A stretch of DNA of 64,000 nt from Schlesneria sphaerica (GCF_044336245.1 NZ_CP172346.1:1364001-1428000); one strand, 5' to 3'. Positions 54,301 through 62,263 are shown, counted from the stretch's first letter. The notes: generated by a model not told the origin, from the letters alone. Numbers and translations: made by a program.

Positions 54301-54763
54301 GGACGGCGGGGTTCGTGACAGGCTGGAATGCCCAGTGGCGACGATGCACGTCCGCCAGCGATTCGCCGACGGTTTCCAGTGCTGCCGGCCACGGTGCTCC
54401 TGCCTGCACCCAATGCTCAATCGCCGCGATCTGCTTGTCCGTCAGCTTGCCGTTGGGAGGCATTTGCGTATCGCCCAGGTGCTTGACCGCCAGAATCAGC
54501 AGGCTGGCGTTGGCATCACCGGGCACGATCGCAGCACCGTTGTCGCCACCCTTGAGCAGGGCGTCGCGGGAATCCAGCCGCAGCCCGGCTTCCTGCTTTT
54601 TCGCCCCGTGGCACCGCTGACAATGTTCCACCAGCACCGGACGAACTTCTGATTCAAAGAACTGGCCTCCATCATCCGCTTGCGCAGTTGAAGCGAGGAA
54701 CAGCCCGAACGAACAGATGACTCCCGCCAGCATTGCCGACCGTGAGAGCGATTCCGTTTCCAT
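51365..54763 (-). CDS. Planctomycete cytochrome protein PSCyt1-DUF1549-DUF1553
   Basis: A 1132-residue exported protein. A signal peptide (about 1-29, TAQADD) is followed by a planctomycete cytochrome c domain with CQRCH (heme c) and QMPPNGKL. DUF1549 (PSCyt2) follows (about 155-370: TPIDRFVLARLEANGLSPSP, LTGLPPTPERVDAFV). DUF1553 (PSD1) comes later (RPARIFRRGNPANRGAEVQRHF, NPLTARVWVNRVWQGHFGSGLV). The last 170 residues add a beta-rich domain (GAAWQGGTQWPDAALGWV...KGDSLDFVVD) seen in some family members. ATG 54763 has AGGGGG upstream. The role is thought to be extracytoplasmic, linked to polysaccharide or alcohol oxidation, but is not established. The usual DUF1501 partner is absent. Confidence 0.92.
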   Translation of the reverse strand: METESLSRSAMLAGVICSFGLFLASTAQADDGGQFFESEVRPVLVEHCQRCHGAKKQEAGLRLDSRDALLKGGDNGAAIVPGDANASLLILAVKHLGDTQMPPNGKLTDKQIAAIEHWVQAGAPWPAALETVGESLADVHRRHWAFQPVTNPAVPDVKETTWERTPIDRFVLARLEANGLSPSPAADRRTLIRRLSMDLTGLPPTPERVDAFVNDPAEDAYEKLVEELLDSPHYGEQWARHWLDVARYSDTKGYVYAREERFWVHAPAYRDWVVQAFNRDLRYDQFLLLQIAADQVAPNDLSAQAAMGFLTLGRRFLGVTHEIIDDRIDVVTRGTMGLTVACARCHDHKYDPIPTADYYSLYGVFLNSTERLQAIAEPPVRDEAYEAFDKELQKRRQQLHDTLQQKRTEASDRVRERVTDYLVAQTELSKYPEEGFDQVLAVTDVIPTFVRRWEAWLALETRIQDPIFGPWRRFAALKADEFAEQSPLIVKALNDEPALVNSKVLSALSRPPATMREVAERYGTLLQAVNRDWKLHLEKGKAAGLPDPAAFDLPEDESLRQVLFAPGSPCLVPNEPIVSTEGYFDSGSVTELWRLQGEVDRWLIQSPLAPAHAVTLVDRELIRPARIFRRGNPANRGAEVQRHFVSVVAGSEPAPFQQGSGRRELAQAIIDPQNPLTARVWVNRVWQGHFGSGLVKTSSDFGIRAEPPSHPELLDWLARQLIANEWSTKHLHRLIVLSSTYRQQSLGTDDQAPQAAGGTNTAGLARAMQVDPENRLLWRMNTRRLSFEEFRDSLLMAAGRLDLQMGGRASDLFATEGTAHRRRTLYGLIDRQFLAATLRVFDFANPDLHIPLRSETTVPQQALFALNHPFVAQQARSLVERVSQDGVTDPAEKIRRLYRTVFQRQPTPGQLERALAFLAVDGEEIAAAVSPESLAWQYGYGRYDEAAKILTNFQPLPYFNGAAWQGGTQWPDAALGWVQVTASGGHPGNNLDHCAVRRWTAPHDGTFSVESTAAHEVAAGNGIRCSIISSRQGSLASIPLHNTRQKMDIESIELKKGDSLDFVVDINGELNSDQYLWSPVVRHRSAGSEAANIPEAVWDAQRDFTGPLPSLLSNLEQLAQVLLIANELMFVD

Positions 54764-55192
54764 TGGACGCCCCCTGGTGTTGAATGAAGTGTCGAGGGGG
54801 TTTGTCGGAAAATTCGAAAACAGTGGTCGTATCATCGAAATCTCACGTCGTGCATCAGGAACGCGAACAGGCGTCGGCCGACTCAACGAGTCTATCCGCG
54901 ATTATAGATAAACGTTCGCTGATTGCATTCGGCCGGCCTCTGCAAAATTGGAATCGATCCTGATTCCGCGATCAGGGACGCCATCGAACCATTGAGGGAG
55001 AGTCAGCGCTGCGGGGCCGTGGGTTCACATCGGGCGATGCGAAATGGAGGACGGACGTGCAACGGCAGGCACGGCATCGCCTCGGTTTTTCCAGGCGCCA
55101 ATGGAATAGAACCCTGCGAATCGGGTCTGAGAATGGCTCGGCTGCTCCGGTCTCTCGGCTAAGCTTGTCTCGCGTACCGACAGAGGGATCGA
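54764..55192. other. Intergenic region upstream of the cytochrome gene
   Basis: About 429 bp that should contain the promoter of the minus-strand cytochrome gene and the 3' end of nnrD. The stretch 54880-54910 is AT-rich. No gene, dyad or hairpin with a T-run is seen. Confidence 0.4.
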
Positions 55193-56077
55193 CTATCGGC
55201 CCAAATCCCGCCACGCGCGCGGAATGTAACGAAGTAAGTCCGAGGCGATCAGACCGATCTTCGAGTTTTCCTCCGCAGCGATGTCCCCTGCCAGCCCATG
55301 CAGATGAACTCCAAATTGAGCGGCCTCAAAGGGTGCCATCCCTTGCGCCAGCAAGGCAACCAGCACTCCCGTCAGGACGTCTCCCGTCCCCCCGGTCGCC
55401 ATCGCACTGTTCCCGGTGGCGTTGATTGCGACACGAGTCCCATCGGTGATGACCGTGTTCTGTCCCTTCAGTACAACGATCAGACCATTCCGCTTTGCGA
55501 ATTCCGCGGCATGTTGTTGTCGATTCTGCTGAATTGTCTCGATGTCCAAACCGGTCAGACGAGAGAACTCCCCCGGGTGCGGCGTCAGAATTCTCGCAGC
55601 AGCCTCACTGGTCCGCGGAAGGACGTACGGCCGCTTCGCCAGGATGTTTAACGAGTCCGCATCGAAAACCGCCGGTTGCGTCAGAGTCGTATACAGGTGC
55701 GTGACCACATCGAGCAGCCCGGCGGATTGACTGAGCCCTGGCCCGACGGCGACCGCGTTCTGCCGCGACAGCACCTCGGCTAATTTCTGCGGAGCGGCAT
55801 TGGAAAGCCTCCCTTCCGCATCTTCCGGCAGTCCGATCGTCATGTACGAGGGTTCGTATCCCGCGACAATCGAGAGGATCGATTCGGGAACCGCGACGGT
55901 CACCAGCCCTGCGCCTCCACGGAGTGCTGCCGTTGAGGACAGGCAGGCCGCACCACTCATCCCTCGACTGCCCGCGATCAGCAAGGCTCGCCCACAATCC
56001 CCTTTGTGGGCGTCATCGCTTCGCGCAGGTGCGGCGGGCAACGAATTGACAAGCTGCAGAGCGGTGAAATCAGCCAT
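55193..56077 (-). CDS. nnrD: ADP-dependent NAD(P)H-hydrate dehydratase
   Basis: A 294-residue ribokinase-fold enzyme that repairs hydrated NADH and NADPH. The family box TPHPGEFSRLTG lies near the middle, LKGQNTVI follows, and the nucleotide site is NSAMATGGTGDVLTGVL. GSRGMSGAACLSSTAALRGGAGLVTV is the N-terminal substrate loop. It is the dehydratase only; the epimerase NnrE, often fused, is missing and would be encoded elsewhere. ATG 56077 has AAAGGGA just upstream and is preferred to TTG 56080. It follows larB by 130 bp on the same strand. Confidence 0.93.
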   Translation of the reverse strand: MADFTALQLVNSLPAAPARSDDAHKGDCGRALLIAGSRGMSGAACLSSTAALRGGAGLVTVAVPESILSIVAGYEPSYMTIGLPEDAEGRLSNAAPQKLAEVLSRQNAVAVGPGLSQSAGLLDVVTHLYTTLTQPAVFDADSLNILAKRPYVLPRTSEAAARILTPHPGEFSRLTGLDIETIQQNRQQHAAEFAKRNGLIVVLKGQNTVITDGTRVAINATGNSAMATGGTGDVLTGVLVALLAQGMAPFEAAQFGVHLHGLAGDIAAEENSKIGLIASDLLRYIPRAWRDLGR

Positions 56078-56207
56078 CAAATCCCTTTTTCAAATAGAAT
56101 CCTGTCGCATCCTTCAGGCATCGGCCGAGCAGTTTCCGTCCGCGTGACCGTCGAGAGGATCCAATGATCCTGCTGCCGTCACGCGTCAGCCCGCAGTCAG
56201 ATTGTAC

Positions 56208-56984
56208 TCATCCGGCGGTCCTTGTGGCATCCCCTGGCTTCCGGGCGATGAGACTGGCGAGATACCCACCCTTAAAACCGGCGTCGATATTGACGACAGC
56301 GACATTCGCAGCACAACTGTTGAGCATCCCCAGCAGAGGAGCGATCCCCCCCAGATGAGCCCCATAGCCGACGCTGGTCGGCACCGCGATGACGGGGACA
56401 CTCACCCACCCGGCCACGACCGAAGGAAGTGCCCCTTCCATTCCTGCCACGACGACGATGGCATCTCCGTGCGCTAATCGATGGCGCTGCGCCAGCAGCC
56501 GCTGCGGACCGGCAACACCAATATCGAGCACCAGGTCGGTCTCGCATCCCATCCAGCGGCAGGTCTCAAGTGCCTCTTCCGCGATCGGTCGGTCACTGGT
56601 CCCTGCCGATACGACGATAACGCGTCCCTGAATCTCGGGATCCCGGTTGCGCTGAGTCAGCGTTCGGGCAACAGGGTTATGAACGGCTGTCGGCAGATCA
56701 CGCAGGACGAATTCGGCCTGTTCGACAGTCACCCGCGTCGCGAACGAGTTCTGACCGGCGGTCTGCTGCTTCAGAAAGACGTCCCGAATCGCCGCGGGAG
56801 TTTTTCCCGGTCCATAGACGACTTCAGGAAAGCCGCAACGTCGCTCCCGGTCCATGTCGATCTGGACATCCGCTGTCACTGCGGTCGCCGCCAGGACAGA
56901 GCGAAGTTGAGTCTCCAGGTGGGATAAACTCATCTGCCCTGCTTCCCACTGGCGAATCAACCCCTCAAATTCAGTGCTTGACAT
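56208..56984 (-). CDS. larB: Nickel pincer cofactor biosynthesis protein LarB
   Basis: A 258-residue protein of the AIR-carboxylase-like LarB family, which carboxylates nicotinic acid adenine dinucleotide and opens its phosphoanhydride to start the nickel pincer cofactor of lactate racemase. Family segments are RCGFPEVVYGPGKTP, VSAGTSDRPIAEEA, DIGVAGPQRLL, and VAGMEGALPSVVAG...VGYGAHLGGI...LNSCAANVAVVNID in the PurE-like fold. The ATG at 56984 is preceded by a weak ribosome-binding site; TTG 56987 is the alternative. larC and larE, which complete the cofactor, are not in this window, nor is a lactate racemase. Confidence 0.93.
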   Translation of the reverse strand: MSSTEFEGLIRQWEAGQMSLSHLETQLRSVLAATAVTADVQIDMDRERRCGFPEVVYGPGKTPAAIRDVFLKQQTAGQNSFATRVTVEQAEFVLRDLPTAVHNPVARTLTQRNRDPEIQGRVIVVSAGTSDRPIAEEALETCRWMGCETDLVLDIGVAGPQRLLAQRHRLAHGDAIVVVAGMEGALPSVVAGWVSVPVIAVPTSVGYGAHLGGIAPLLGMLNSCAANVAVVNIDAGFKGGYLASLIARKPGDATRTAG

Positions 56985-57219
56985 CAAGAAAAACTCTATA
57001 CGAACGGGACAGGAAGACTTTCAGCCCCACAGGTCAACGGTGGCGGCGAAAGAGTTCCGCAACATACTCGAATCACAACGCGCAGGAAAAGCCGGGCGAT
57101 AAATATCAGTCCTGCCCGCTGGTGCCGACTTGCACGCAGCTGCAGAGAAACAGACGGCGAAACACCGACGAGTTGTCAGTTCACTTCTCAGCAACACAAC
57201 AAATCCCCAACACAGCGAA

Positions 57220-57969
57220 CTAGGCTGGCGCGTCTTCGAGTACGAGTTCATCCGTCGACTGAACGGCGTCAACGACGCGACCCTCCTCCATGCGAATAAT
57301 GCGATCCGCCACGTCCAGGATCCGATGATCGTGCGTCACCAGCAAAACCGTGGTCCCCCGGTGATGTGCCAGATCGCGGAGCAGTTCCACTACCAGCCGT
57401 CCGTTTTCCCTATCAAGTGCCGCCGTCGGTTCATCGGCAATCACGATGTCAGGATTCCCCACCAGGGCGCGCGCCACGGCGACCCGCTGTTTTTGTCCTC
57501 CCGAAAGCTTCTCTGGCAGAAAATCAAGTCTCTGCTCCATATTGACGAGCCTCAACGCCTGTTCGCAGGCGGCATACCAATTCTGCATGCCCGCTTTGCC
57601 ATGGACCTCCAGACCCATGCGGACATTCTCGAGCGCCGTCAGGCTGCGGTGGAGATTATGGGCCTGAAAAATAAAGCCGAGTCGCCGACGCATTTCGGTC
57701 AACGTGCGGGCATCGGCTCCGTTCAATTCCTGCCCCAGGAGCTTGACCGAGCCTGCTTCGATCGACCTCAGACAGCCGATCAGCGTCATTAACGTCGTCT
57801 TCCCCGAACCGGAAGGTCCCATCAGGATGATGACTTCCCCACGCTGAATCGTCAGATCGACATGGTGCAGGACACGGACTTGCGCCTCCCCTTTGCCAAA
57901 CGAGTGGCAAAGGCCGCGAACTTCGATCGCCGCTGCAGACATTCCCAGGATTTCAGAAGCCTCTGTCAT
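57220..57969 (-). CDS. devA: ABC transporter ATPase, DevA/LolD family
   Basis: A 249-residue ATPase with Walker A GPSGSGKTT at 51-59, Q-loop FQAHNL, signature LSGGQKQR at 155-162, Walker B IVIADE at 175-180 and switch VTHD. The LMGPSGSGKTTLMTLIGCLR stretch and QAHNLHRSLTALENV are typical of the DevA/MacB-like group. It powers the DevC-like permease encoded just upstream (12 bp gap, with GGGAGG as ribosome-binding site in between). With the HlyD-like protein it should form a tripartite-type exporter across the envelope. The substrate is unknown; heterocyst glycolipids are exported by the founding system in Anabaena. Confidence 0.92.
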   Translation of the reverse strand: MTEASEILGMSAAAIEVRGLCHSFGKGEAQVRVLHHVDLTIQRGEVIILMGPSGSGKTTLMTLIGCLRSIEAGSVKLLGQELNGADARTLTEMRRRLGFIFQAHNLHRSLTALENVRMGLEVHGKAGMQNWYAACEQALRLVNMEQRLDFLPEKLSGGQKQRVAVARALVGNPDIVIADEPTAALDRENGRLVVELLRDLAHHRGTTVLLVTHDHRILDVADRIIRMEEGRVVDAVQSTDELVLEDAPA

Positions 57970-57981
57970 CGGTCGCCTCCC

Positions 57982-59160
57982 TTAGAACAGATCCGCGGGG
58001 TCTGCCGAGTTGAGTCGCCGGGTCGCCACGGCTCCGGAAATCACGCACATCACGGCCGTCAGCAACAGCACGAAGAGGGGGCGCGACCAGGTCATCGCTA
58101 TGGGCAGCGCCGTTGCGCGAGCTGCCACCGCATATAGGACCAGAGAGACACACAACCCGGGAACAAATCCCAGAGTGGCCAGACAAACAGCCTCCTCGAA
58201 CACGATTCCCAGAAAGTACCGGGGGGAATACCCAATCGCTTTCAAAGTTGCATATTCCGCAAGATGGTCCTGCACGTCGGTCGACAGCACCTGATAGACC
58301 ATCACCAGTCCCACGATCACACCGATGGCGACTCCGAAACCGAACACAAATCCAATCGGTGTCTGCCGCGACTGGTAGTTCTGTTCGGCGTCAATGAATT
58401 CCTGCTTTGTCAGCGCAAGCACATCCCGTTCGGGGAAGTGCTGGTCGATCTGGCGAGCAATCGCCAGAGGGTCGGTTCCCGAAGCACACTTCAGTAGAAC
58501 CACTGTCGGTGTTCCGGCGGCCCGCTTGGGAAACAGACTGAGAAATGTCTGCTCGGAAACGATCAGCAATCCATCCACATCGAAGGAAGCACCATGTGAA
58601 AAGACGCCCCGCAGTGAAAGCTGACGACCGCTCGATTCAATCAGATACTCCCCCTGCTCCTGAATCACAGTTTCAATTTCGCGACGGAAATCCCTCGTAC
58701 GACGATCGACGATCGCACTATCGGGTTCGCGTAAGAGTGGAACTTGCTGCTGCAACTTTTCATCGAGGAAAACTTCTCCGGACGGAACGATCCCGATCAC
58801 GCGAAAGTTTGTGGTATCACCCGTCGCGGGATCGGTCCACATCATCGTTGACATGAAAACCGGAGTGGCTTCTGTCACACCGGGAATCGCCATCGCCTGG
58901 TACATCCGCGTCCGAGGAAGGGGGTTGGCTTCCCGTAGTGAGCGAAAATCACTGCTGACAAGCACGATGTCCGCAACCAGATTCCGGTGCGTGATGACGC
59001 TGGTCTCAAACAGGGCGTTCATGAATCCCAGTTGCATGAAGATCAGGACGTTTGCAAACGTCACACCTCCTACAGCGGCCAGCAACCGGGTCCGATTGTG
59101 CTTCAGTTGCAGCCAGCCGATGGGGAGGCGTCCCATCAGACGCGTGAGAAACGGGGTCAC
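57982..59160 (-). CDS. devC: ABC exporter permease, DevC family (FtsX-like)
   Basis: A 392-residue membrane protein with one helix near 26-50, a large extracytoplasmic domain, and three helices at about 265-385, the MacB/FtsX topology. GGVTFANVLIFMQLGFMNALFETSV at the first helix and YATLKAIGYSPRYFLGIVFEEA in the coupling region are typical of DevC. The GTG at 59160 overlaps the TGA of the HlyD-like gene (GTGA), so the two are translationally coupled. The longer frame to 59367 is excluded because it runs through the HlyD gene. Confidence 0.9.
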   Translation of the reverse strand: MTPFLTRLMGRLPIGWLQLKHNRTRLLAAVGGVTFANVLIFMQLGFMNALFETSVITHRNLVADIVLVSSDFRSLREANPLPRTRMYQAMAIPGVTEATPVFMSTMMWTDPATGDTTNFRVIGIVPSGEVFLDEKLQQQVPLLREPDSAIVDRRTRDFRREIETVIQEQGEYLIESSGRQLSLRGVFSHGASFDVDGLLIVSEQTFLSLFPKRAAGTPTVVLLKCASGTDPLAIARQIDQHFPERDVLALTKQEFIDAEQNYQSRQTPIGFVFGFGVAIGVIVGLVMVYQVLSTDVQDHLAEYATLKAIGYSPRYFLGIVFEEAVCLATLGFVPGLCVSLVLYAVAARATALPIAMTWSRPLFVLLLTAVMCVISGAVATRRLNSADPADLF

Positions 59161-60344
59161 GGTACGAACTCCGCTCGAACCTGCAGCCCAATATATTTGC
59201 GGGCCACCTCGCTGGCCTCGTCGCTCAGGCGAACCACGACTTCGATCACACGTGCATCGGTATTCGCTGCGGGCGTCGCGTCGACAATGGACTGCCGCTT
59301 CACAAGGGGCGAAATCCGCGAAACGTCTCCCTGAAGCGAGTGCGCCAGCGCCGAAGAATTGAGCCACACCGACTGGCCAATCCGAATCCGCTGGGCATCG
59401 GTCTCGTACACGTCGATCCGAACATCCATTTTTTCTGTGGCACCAAAATCCAGAATCGGGCCCGAGCCGACGGGCTCACCCGCTCGCTTATGAAGATCAA
59501 GCACTGTTCCGGCGACGGGAGCCCGTAAGTAAGCCTGTTCCAATCGCGTTTCCGCCTCCCGGAGCGATCCCTTTGCAACCTCCAGATCTTCGAGCGCCAC
59601 CAGGACATCGACGGGTTCCTCACCCGGCTCGGCTTCATAATGAATGAGCCGGGCCTGAATTTCGACGATCTTTTGCTGCGACGATTCCGCCTGTAGCTGT
59701 GCCAGTTCCAGATCCGATTTTGTCGTGGAGTTGCTCCGGTCCAGCCGAGTCAGTCGTTCCAGCACACGTCGGTCGTTCACGAGTGTCGCGCGGGCAATTT
59801 CCAGTGAAGCAAGTAATTCCCGTCGGGTGGACTCGACCAGTCGTCTCGTTTGTGCCACGACGGCTTCTGCCCGGCGCACCCGTCGCTCGGCTGTCTGCCG
59901 TTCCGCCAGCAGTCGTTCTTCGTTATCGAACACCGCGAGGATCCGATCCGCCTCAACAGTGTCACCTTCTTTGACGTCCATTCGCCGAATGCGCGCCGCG
60001 CTGGCCCCGTCTGGACCTGCGACAGCGATAACTTCCCCTGTGGGCTCAATCCGCCCGAGAGCGTAGATCCGGGGTAGAGCAGGAACGGCCGAGTTGTTGC
60101 CAGGAACTTTTGCGAGCGTCTCACCTCTCAGATTGGGAGACCGAAGAAACCAGATCCCGGTCGCCGTGAGAGTAAAAACGATGAGACTCGCCACGATCCA
60201 GGTGTCCCGTGAACCGTGTCGAGCCCCGCGATCTTGCCGTTCAACCGAGAGAAGCGTCAGGCGAACCGGAGAATCTTCATTCGCAGAAGTAATTTTCTCT
60301 GAAGGGCTTGCGCTGGTCTGTGGAAGACTTGGAAGGGCTGACAT
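59157..60344 (-). CDS. devB: HlyD/DevB-family membrane fusion protein
   Basis: A 395-residue membrane-fusion protein. A cytoplasmic N-terminus of about 50 residues precedes one helix (about 52-72). A biotinyl-lipoyl half (VKEGDTVEADRILAVFDNEE), a long alpha-helical coiled-coil hairpin (about 150-275), the second lipoyl half (LRAPVAGTVLDLHKRAGEPV) and a beta-barrel follow. The residues IYALGRIEPTGEVI at the start of the exported part are typical of DevB. ATG 60344 fits the distance to the promoter; the longer frame to 60518 would run through it. It forms the first gene of a three-gene export operon. Confidence 0.92.
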   Translation of the reverse strand: MSALPSLPQTSASPSEKITSANEDSPVRLTLLSVERQDRGARHGSRDTWIVASLIVFTLTATGIWFLRSPNLRGETLAKVPGNNSAVPALPRIYALGRIEPTGEVIAVAGPDGASAARIRRMDVKEGDTVEADRILAVFDNEERLLAERQTAERRVRRAEAVVAQTRRLVESTRRELLASLEIARATLVNDRRVLERLTRLDRSNSTTKSDLELAQLQAESSQQKIVEIQARLIHYEAEPGEEPVDVLVALEDLEVAKGSLREAETRLEQAYLRAPVAGTVLDLHKRAGEPVGSGPILDFGATEKMDVRIDVYETDAQRIRIGQSVWLNSSALAHSLQGDVSRISPLVKRQSIVDATPAANTDARVIEVVVRLSDEASEVARKYIGLQVRAEFVP

Positions 60345-60378
60345 GATTGTGTCGACTGCGTCAGACAGCCGCCTCTCA

Positions 60379-60400
60379 ATAATGACTAAACGGTCACTAA
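60379..60400. promoter_or_regulatory. Secondary TetR-type operator (degenerate)
   Basis: ATAATGAC (60379-60386), a 6-bp spacer and GTCACTAA (60393-60400). It has the same geometry as the perfect dyad 27 bp away and keeps the full left arm and six of eight right-arm bases. It lies between that dyad and the HlyD-like gene. Confidence 0.6.
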
Positions 60401-60405
60401 AGAGG

Positions 60406-60427
60406 ATAATGACCTTAAAGTCATTAT
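60406..60427. promoter_or_regulatory. Primary TetR-type operator (perfect 22-bp dyad)
   Basis: ATAATGAC (60406-60413), CTTAAA, GTCATTAT (60420-60427): perfect 8-bp arms with a 6-bp spacer, in the region between the divergent tetR and export genes. It covers the -10 box and most of the spacer of the minus-strand promoter, the classic repression position. Confidence 0.8.
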
Positions 60428-60434
60428 TTGTCAA
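60406..60434 (-). promoter_or_regulatory. Promoter of the devBCA-type operon
   Basis: On the minus strand TTGACA (60434-60429) is the consensus -35, a 17-bp spacer follows, and CATTAT (60411-60406) is the -10. It points at the HlyD-like gene with a leader of about 55 bp. Spacing and -35 are ideal for a vegetative sigma factor. Confidence 0.75.
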
Positions 60435-60541
60435 GCGGAATAACCACGTCGTTCGCTCCGAGAAAGGGCCATTCCTGACGCGAACTGACGCGGGATTTAT
60501 GGTAGCCTGTTCGAACACAATAACGCAGCCAGGTGGAGCGC

Positions 60542-61162
60542 ATGACCGAAGTCCGAAAACGGCAAAGACGTAAGGAAGCCAGACCGCAGGAAATCCTGGC
60601 AGCGGCCGTTTCTGTCTTCACGGAGAAAGGGTTTGCTGCCGCTCAGGTGCAGGAGATCGCGACACGCGCCGGCGTCGCCAAAGGGACGGTTTACCTTTAC
60701 TACAAGACGAAGCAAGAGATTTTTGAAGAGATTGTTCGTGCTAACGTCAGTCCCGTTTTTTCCAAACTGAACGACTTGCTGCATGTCAGACAGGGTTCAG
60801 CGGCGGACTTGCTGTGCTTGGTCCTTGAGAGTCTTTACCGCGAACTGGTCGATGTTCCGGATCGCCGGGTCGTGATTAAAGTTCTCGTCTCCGAGGGTGG
60901 CCAGTTTCCAGAACTGGTCGAATTCTATTATCGCGAAGTGCTGCAATTTGCCGAAAAATTGCTGCGTACACTTCTGGAGAACGGCCGTGACGCAGGTGAA
61001 TTTCGGGCTTGCCCCGCACTCCTCGAGCCTCGCGTGGTTGTCGGACCGGTCATCCTTGCCTCTGTCTGGCGGATGACATTCGAGAAAATTTCGCCGTTGG
61101 ATTTACCAAAATTCGTTAACGCACACCTCGACCTGGTGTTGAACGGATTATTGATTCGTTGA
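60542..61162 (+). CDS. TetR/AcrR-family transcriptional regulator
   Basis: A 206-residue one-domain-plus-sensor regulator. The helix-turn-helix lies at about 33-60 (VQEIATRAGVAKGTVYLYYKTKQEIF), the classic TetR signature, followed by an all-helical ligand-binding and dimer domain. A basic leader (MTEVRKRQRRKEARP) precedes it. ATG 60542 has AGGTGGAG immediately upstream. It is divergent from the export operon and the intergenic dyads are its likely operators, making it the local repressor of that operon. The inducer is unknown but is probably the exported compound (inference). Confidence 0.92.
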   Translation: MTEVRKRQRRKEARPQEILAAAVSVFTEKGFAAAQVQEIATRAGVAKGTVYLYYKTKQEIFEEIVRANVSPVFSKLNDLLHVRQGSAADLLCLVLESLYRELVDVPDRRVVIKVLVSEGGQFPELVEFYYREVLQFAEKLLRTLLENGRDAGEFRACPALLEPRVVVGPVILASVWRMTFEKISPLDLPKFVNAHLDLVLNGLLIR

Positions 61163-61198
61163 TGTTCTGTAGATACGGGCCAGGGATCGGGAAAAGGA

Positions 61199-62263
61199 AT
61201 GCTCGAAGTTAGGTCATTCGATGGAACCGCCGAGGAGTTGTCGGACTTCGTCTTCCAGCAGTGGTGTGCCACGTACGAGGGACGAATGCTGGTTCCTCAC
61301 TGGGGGGCTGACTATTTCCGCTGGCAGTTGCAGATGGATGATCCGCAGCGTCGCTGTCATCTGATTGCTGCATATCGGGGAGCAAAACTGGCTGGTGTTG
61401 TCCTTCACTTTCCGATGCAGTTTGCCATCGGGAAGGATGTGTTTACTGCTTCTCAGGCAAGCTGGCTGAGCGTTTCTCCGGAATTTCGGGGACAGGGAGT
61501 CGGCAGTGCACTGAATCGGGGGTCGCGAGCCTTCCACCGTGACCGGAAGCTGCGATTTCAACTTGGCTTTGCCTACTTCGGTCACCGGGCCTCCCTGGCA
61601 TCCAGGTTCTGGCTGAAGTCGCAAACGGACAATACAACACCGATCCGCAGCGCCGGATTCTGGATCCGTATTCTCGATTCCAAAGCGACCGCTGAGTGGA
61701 ACCTGAATCGTTGGGAAAGTGGCCTCACGACCATTGTCAGTCCACTGATTCCTCCCCCCAAAGTTGACTCGCGACCATCCCTGACAATCCGACCGGCGCG
61801 GACAGACGATGTAACGACCTGCCTGGCGCTGGTGAATCGCGCGACTTCCCACTGTGACCTGAGAATCGTCTGGAACGAAGAGACGCTCAGCCGACAACTC
61901 GGCCTGCACGGCTTCAGCAAATCTCTCGTGGCCCAGGTCGACGGCGAAGTAAAAGGGTTCGTTACGTTTCACATTCTGCCGATTGTCGGAAGGAACAAGG
62001 TCCCGGTCGGGATCCTGGATCTGGTCGTGGTCTCGGACCTGGCCTCAAGTGATCGAAACAGTCTCGTCGATGCTGCACTACTGGCCCTTCAGCAGGAAGG
62101 GGCCGCCTTTGTTCTGAAACTGCGTGTGGGAGATCATCCCGCAGGTCTCTTCCTCCGGCGCGGCTGGTATTACCAGTTACCGCAATCGCACGTCCTCGTC
62201 ACCTGGGCCGAGGATGCTCAAAAATTGCCCCCACTGAAACGGCTGCACGTGCTCTGGCGATAG
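61199..62263 (+). CDS. Double GNAT N-acyltransferase-like protein
   Basis: A 354-residue protein with two GNAT-type halves. In the first (about 1-165) the acetyl-CoA loop is visible as VSPEFRGQGVGSAL (R/Q-x-x-G-x-G/A), after a central beta strand ASWLSV. The second half (about 190-345: LTIRPARTDDVTTCLALVNRAT) has an AAL-LLALQQEGAAF helix and LRRGWYYQL end but a less obvious CoA loop. Family members acylate small molecules or protein N-termini; the substrate is unknown. The start at 61199 follows GGGAAAAGGA at a rather short spacing. It is 36 bp after tetR and may be cotranscribed with it. Confidence 0.82.
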   Translation: MLEVRSFDGTAEELSDFVFQQWCATYEGRMLVPHWGADYFRWQLQMDDPQRRCHLIAAYRGAKLAGVVLHFPMQFAIGKDVFTASQASWLSVSPEFRGQGVGSALNRGSRAFHRDRKLRFQLGFAYFGHRASLASRFWLKSQTDNTTPIRSAGFWIRILDSKATAEWNLNRWESGLTTIVSPLIPPPKVDSRPSLTIRPARTDDVTTCLALVNRATSHCDLRIVWNEETLSRQLGLHGFSKSLVAQVDGEVKGFVTFHILPIVGRNKVPVGILDLVVVSDLASSDRNSLVDAALLALQQEGAAFVLKLRVGDHPAGLFLRRGWYYQLPQSHVLVTWAEDAQKLPPLKRLHVLWR

